From: DASYSA01 sp036003885
GTDB taxonomy: Bacteria; Acidobacteriota; Blastocatellia; UBA7656
DNA length: 8,697 nucleotides
Direction of reading: 5' to 3'
Assembly (NCBI GenBank): GCA_036003885.1
Contig: DASYSA010000001.1
Span: forward strand, 1-8,697
The notes beneath the pieces are model-generated. The model had not been told where the DNA came from. It did no database searches and saw nothing but the letters and a program-made list of their open reading frames with translations. The translations under genes were made by a program, and so were the position numbers. Shown piece by piece: positions 5,970 through 8,697 of the stretch. How positions within the stretch are numbered: position 1 is the stretch's first letter; each line of letters starts with the position of its first letter.

Positions 5970-6815
5970 TTGAAGAAGTTGCAGAATCTTACATTGTTTT
6001 TGCTTGTCTCGAGTCTTGTCTTACATCCGGTAGTGCTTTATTCTCAAGCGTGCCAAGGTCTTGCCGGCCAGTGGACGGATAATATGGGATATGTCTACAC
6101 CCTGACTCAGTCCGGGACTAACATTGGCGGAAGTGTGACCCTACCGGGTGGCTGCGCTCAGAACTGGACCGTGACCGGGACATTGAACCAAAACGGAACA
6201 TACACCTTGCACAGTACTGGCACTGGTTGTCCCGCCGTCGACTCGTGGGACGATACTGGCAACGCGCTTGTTCAACCAGGCTGCCGCGAGGGTACGGGAT
6301 CTTGGGTTAATTCGGACCAAGGGAGCGGAACCTACTCCTGGAGCAAGGCGTGCGATGTGCCCCCCACAGAGAGCAATGTGTTCAATAACTGGGACGATGC
6401 AGGTTTCGGGCCTTCGGTTGGTGTTTTTCGAGCGACCCTTTCAACGGGTGGTGGCCTTATGTGGGGCGGGCGCACCATAAGCGAGATTCCCGCCCAGACG
6501 GGTTATGATGAGTGTAAAGTTAAAGATCCGAATTCACCGTATCCGGATTACGGTCCCGGGCAGGGAATGGATGGCTCTTCGATCGTAGACTGGAATCAGC
6601 AGTATGATGACGCAACTGGCTGGTTGCCCCAGCATGTCAGCTATTATCGGACCTCGGGAGCCGCTCCGTGCACTTTAACACGGTATCAACAGATGAGAAT
6701 GGCATGCTCTTCGTCGTCGGTGACAAATTATAAGGTGAATGTCCACTCTGCGACGATTAACGCTACGACAGTTCAGTCGTGTCGTGATGGCATTTGCGCA
6801 ACTAGACTTTACTAA
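5970..6815 (+). CDS. Exported cysteine-rich protein of unknown function
   Basis: From TTG 5970 the product is 281 residues. Residues 1-27 are a signal peptide (MKK, hydrophobic core LFLLVSSLVLHPVVL, likely cleavage after SQA27), so it is exported. C28 at the new N-terminus does not sit in a good lipobox, so a lipoprotein is unlikely. The mature N-terminal domain (about 28-140) is rich in Gly, Thr, Ser and Trp with alternating strands (GQWTDNMGYVYTLTQSGTNI, VTGTLNQNGTYTL), suggesting a small beta-barrel or beta-sandwich. The C-terminal domain (about 145-281) contains DECKV, VSYYRTSGAAPC, QQMRMAC and a closing SVTNYKVN...TTVQSCRDG...TRLY. I recall Acidobacteriota secreted proteins with a similar YYR-x-GRAPC and R-x-G-x-R-Y ending, uncharacterised. 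Ten Cys in the mature chain would allow five disulfides. It forms an operon with the next gene, 17 bases downstream. Confidence 0.8.
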   Translation: MKKLQNLTLFLLVSSLVLHPVVLYSQACQGLAGQWTDNMGYVYTLTQSGTNIGGSVTLPGGCAQNWTVTGTLNQNGTYTLHSTGTGCPAVDSWDDTGNALVQPGCREGTGSWVNSDQGSGTYSWSKACDVPPTESNVFNNWDDAGFGPSVGVFRATLSTGGGLMWGGRTISEIPAQTGYDECKVKDPNSPYPDYGPGQGMDGSSIVDWNQQYDDATGWLPQHVSYYRTSGAAPCTLTRYQQMRMACSSSSVTNYKVNVHSATINATTVQSCRDGICATRLY

Positions 6816-6832
6816 TCATAAGGAGCAAGGAG

Positions 6833-7729
6833 ATGACATTCACAAAACCATCCGTTCTCGTGGTTCTAGTTTCAACGTTGGCTGTCGGACTCGGGGTTTT
6901 TCGATCCGCAAGTTCACAGGGACAGGCGTCAAATAGCGAGGTCGCGGTCTCTGTGGAAGGCCCCAGACCGTTGGCGGAAGCCGCCAAGCTCCTAGAGTTG
7001 AAGCTAGGGGTAGGAGTTTCTTATGAAGATGTTCCACTAGTCTACAGTGGCGACTATGCACGCGCGTCTAACACATCTTGGGGCCGAAAGTACGGTGACG
7101 ATCACGCGGAGTTCAAGGCCGCAAATCCGTTCGGCTTTATCGGTGGTACATTACAAATCCGATTCCAGACTGATCCGAGAACGAGACAACCCATCGCTCC
7201 AGCGAGCCGCCTATTGCAAGACGTTATAGATCAGCATTCGACACGAAACAATCCAGGCGAATTTAGACTGGCGACACTAGGCAAGGACTTCAGCATCGTC
7301 CCAACAGCTGCCCGTGATCGGAACGGCAAGATGGTCGCGGTTCGATCGCCCCTCGATTTTCCGATCTCGTTTCCCGTAGCTGAGCGCACCGGGATGGAAA
7401 CTCTGCGGACCATTTGTGATGCAGTCACCATGGCTTCTGGTTACAGGGTCGGTGTGGGTGGGATTCCGCTCAACATGACGCGAAACACAGTGGTACGCCT
7501 CGGTGTCAACGGAGAACTCGCTAGGGACGTTCTTGTGAAGATGCTAGAAGGGTTACGTTGGAGTGACCCGCGCACGCTCGGACCAATGTCTAAGCTTTCC
7601 TGGCAGTTGCTCTACGGGTTGGAGGCACACGACATCGAACGAGGGTTTTATGCGTTGAACTTAGAAGCAGTCGAGCGCGAAGAACCAACACGTGTAGGCA
7701 CAATTCGTCGAGTTCGCGTGTCGCGATAA
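6833..7729 (+). CDS. Exported protein, acidobacterial type, STN-like N-terminal region
   Basis: The 298-residue protein starts at ATG 6833. Two AAGGAG motifs precede it; the one at about 6820-6825, 7 bases away, is the usable site, while the second touches the ATG. Residues 1-30 are a signal peptide (KPSVLVVLVSTLAVGLGVFR, cleavage near SASSQG). Residues 38-75 (VSVEGPRPLAEAAKLLELKL, then SYEDVPLVYSGDY) resemble the short secretin/TonB N-terminal (STN) fold seen in uncharacterised secreted proteins of Acidobacteriota. The middle (about 105-165) has IRFQTDPRTRQPIAPASRLL, NNPGEFRLATLGKDFSIVP; the C-terminal part has a TLRTICDAV helix, ARDVLVKMLEG and LSWQLLYG. There is no membrane segment after the signal and no TonB plug or barrel. 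Function unknown; co-transcription with the upstream exported protein suggests they act together in the periplasm or outside. Confidence 0.82.
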   Translation: MTFTKPSVLVVLVSTLAVGLGVFRSASSQGQASNSEVAVSVEGPRPLAEAAKLLELKLGVGVSYEDVPLVYSGDYARASNTSWGRKYGDDHAEFKAANPFGFIGGTLQIRFQTDPRTRQPIAPASRLLQDVIDQHSTRNNPGEFRLATLGKDFSIVPTAARDRNGKMVAVRSPLDFPISFPVAERTGMETLRTICDAVTMASGYRVGVGGIPLNMTRNTVVRLGVNGELARDVLVKMLEGLRWSDPRTLGPMSKLSWQLLYGLEAHDIERGFYALNLEAVEREEPTRVGTIRRVRVSR

Positions 7730-8045
7730 CAATTGCTGAAAAGCTTGCTAGGGCTGGAGTATCCCTCTGGCCCCTGCCATACGTCAGTAAAGGGTCGCTT
7801 TACAAAGCGACCCCGTTTCGTGTCACGGTTGTAGATCACAGCCATTTTTCCCGAGACAAGCTTTCGGTTGAGCGATCGACCGCGCCCATAGTTGATCCTT
7901 CGATCCTTCTGTTTTTCGAGAGGTCTCTAACGGCCTACCCGGAAATGTGGCTCGCGATAGGCGGTTTCAATTCAAATCTTCGATAAGCCCACTAGAACGA
8001 AGCCGCTGTTGCCCATTCTCAAAGGAATTGGGGTTCAGCTAGACA
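7730..8045. other. 316-base gap after the operon; terminator only
   Basis: Only the strong hairpin at 7792-7813 is recognised. A minus-strand open frame covering it (7648-7845) is a shadow of the operon gene and terminator. The remainder up to the 61-aa gene shows no clear promoter or domain-bearing frame. Confidence 0.4.
7792..7813 (+). terminator. Probable transcription terminator of the secreted-protein operon
   Basis: GGGTCGCTTT (7792-7801) and AAAGCGACCC (7804-7813) are perfectly complementary, giving a long stem with a tight A/T loop, 62 bases past the stop of the second operon gene. Only a short T-run (GTTT) follows, so it may work as a weak intrinsic or factor-assisted terminator. 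Because the palindrome is symmetric it could also serve the opposite strand. Confidence 0.6.
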
Positions 8046-8231
8046 ATGAGCCTTGCATACATTCGCTTCGAAGTACCGAAGTACATTCGCAACGAAACGT
8101 TCAAATCATTCGATGGTACTACGCCTGCAAAGTTGAAGGAAGCCGACGAAGTAACGCGTAGCGCTTATCCTAATTGTCGATATTGCCCGGAATGCGGAGG
8201 CAATCCGTCGGAATGTCCATGGCTCATGTAA
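8046..8231 (+). CDS. Small protein (61 aa) with clustered cysteines
   Basis: ATG 8046 to TAA 8229-8231 gives a short protein with a plausible helical first half (PAKLKEADEVTRSAYPN) and a C-terminal cluster C44-R-Y-C47-P-E-C50-G-G-N-P-S-E-C57. The four cysteines in 14 residues suggest a metal knuckle or disulfides. No good ribosome binding site is present: AAGGAA at about 8022-8027 is some 18 bases away. No signal peptide is seen. I recognise no family. It might be a real small gene or the remnant of a larger one; composition favours real coding, but confidence is modest. Confidence 0.4.
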   Translation: MSLAYIRFEVPKYIRNETFKSFDGTTPAKLKEADEVTRSAYPNCRYCPECGGNPSECPWLM

Positions 8232-8393
8232 AGTAACACGACCCTGGTAAAACGCGGGGGAGGTGAGCGAACCGGCCATAAAACAAACGCGATTGACAGC
8301 TGAAAACATTCAGACAATGTAGGAAAAGACTCCTAGTCTTGCTGTCTGTGCCAGGCTCCTGCGAAAATCCAGCAGACGCCCCTCATTTCCCAC

Positions 8394-8418
8394 GTAACGG
8401 TCCGGTCTGGACCGTTAC
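8394..8418. repeat. Perfect 10-bp inverted repeat at the ORF6N break
   Basis: GTAACGGTCC (8394-8403) and GGACCGTTAC (8409-8418) are exact reverse complements around the loop GGTCT. The right arm ends where recognisable ORF6N coding sequence begins. It could be a folded end left by a mobile element or a site where a deletion joined two pieces. No T-run follows, so it is a poor terminator. Confidence 0.55.
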
Positions 8419-8622
8419 CAATTTGTGACCTTAGAGAAAGGCCGAGGACGCTACTCCAAATGTGCTCCGCACTGGCATTTACCGAGCATGGAGTGGCTAT
8501 GCTCTCTGCGATTTTGAATAGTCCTCGGGCCGTGAAGATGAGCATTGTCATCGTCCGAACATTCATCAAGCTTCGTGAAATTCTGGCTACCAACAAGGAT
8601 CTCGCTGCTCGGATCGAAAAGC
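8410..8622 (+). pseudogene. ORF6N-domain protein remnant, frameshifted and truncated
   Basis: Two neighbouring frames together read like the middle of an ORF6N-domain protein. One frame (from about 8410) gives RYQFVTLEKGRGRYSKCAP, close to the family segment LRSQxVTxxxGR.YxxYxP. The next frame gives LAFTEHGVAMLSAILNSPRA, VKMSIVIVRTFIKLREILAT and NKDLAARIEK, matching the family core. A net shift of -2 or +1 around CCGCACTGGCA (about 8467-8477) separates them. Family members belong to the KilA-N-like group of probable DNA-binding proteins from phages and mobile elements, and usually continue with a coiled coil; here the sequence passes into the direct repeat at 8623. The N-terminus upstream of the palindrome at 8394-8418 is also missing. 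It is a dead fragment pointing to past phage or island DNA. Confidence 0.7.
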
Positions 8623-8697
8623 CGCCCGCCCGGAAATTCTTGCCTTAAATCCGCCGTGCGCTCGCCTGAGGCCACCCAGGTTTACGTAATCCGCATT
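8623..8697 (+). repeat. Direct repeat, copy 2 (runs off the window)
   Basis: Identical over all 75 visible bases to 2675-2749 and in the same orientation. On its left is host-like ORF6N sequence broken mid-domain, so 8623 is a genuine element boundary or recombination junction. The part right of 8697 is not visible. Because the match continues to the last base, the copy may be the start of a full element or simply a contig end in a repeat. Confidence 0.8.

Overview
The window looks like an accessory, transposon-scarred stretch of a bacterial chromosome. The most likely host is a soil-type member of the Acidobacteriota. I infer this from two secreted proteins (5970-7729) whose sequence style I associate with that phylum, from a small coiled-coil protein with a basic tail (3567-3833) of a kind also common there, and from the IS91, IS256 and IS4 debris. 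No rRNA or tRNA is present, so the assignment rests on protein style alone. I see no tRNA, rRNA or CRISPR array.

Left part (1-3146), mobile DNA. The window opens on the last 50 codons of a probable sugar phosphate isomerase/epimerase. It is followed at once by an IS4-like DDE transposase lacking its C-terminal third, then by an apparently intact 509-aa IS91-family HUH (rolling-circle) transposase. Behind it lies a 90-bp patch of repeated end-like sequences (2611-2700) and the first copy of a repeat of at least 75 bp (2675-2749). On the minus strand is the N-terminal third of an IS256-family (mutator-type) transposase, with its own ribosome binding site but no catalytic domain.

Middle part (3147-5520), sparse. 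Two short hypothetical genes (3567-3833 and 4405-4722) and a stand-alone AraC-type DNA-binding domain (5077-5520) are separated by long apparently non-coding gaps. A perfect 16-bp inverted repeat lies at 4779-4818.

Right part (5521-8697). A two-gene operon (5970-6815 and 6833-7729) encodes two exported proteins of unknown function, followed by a strong hairpin that probably ends transcription. A 61-aa protein with four clustered cysteines comes next. The window ends in a frameshifted remnant of an ORF6N-domain gene that is cut off at 8622 by the second copy of the repeat, identical and in the same orientation, which runs out of the window.

The two repeat copies are 5,948 bp apart and bracket everything from the IS256 remnant to the ORF6N remnant. 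The bracketed segment could be a cargo unit moved by one-ended IS91-type transposition or by homologous recombination. The second copy stops exactly at the window edge, so a contig-end artefact must be excluded first. I see no convincing defence system or other new multi-gene machine. The least explained material is the secreted-protein operon and the repeat architecture.
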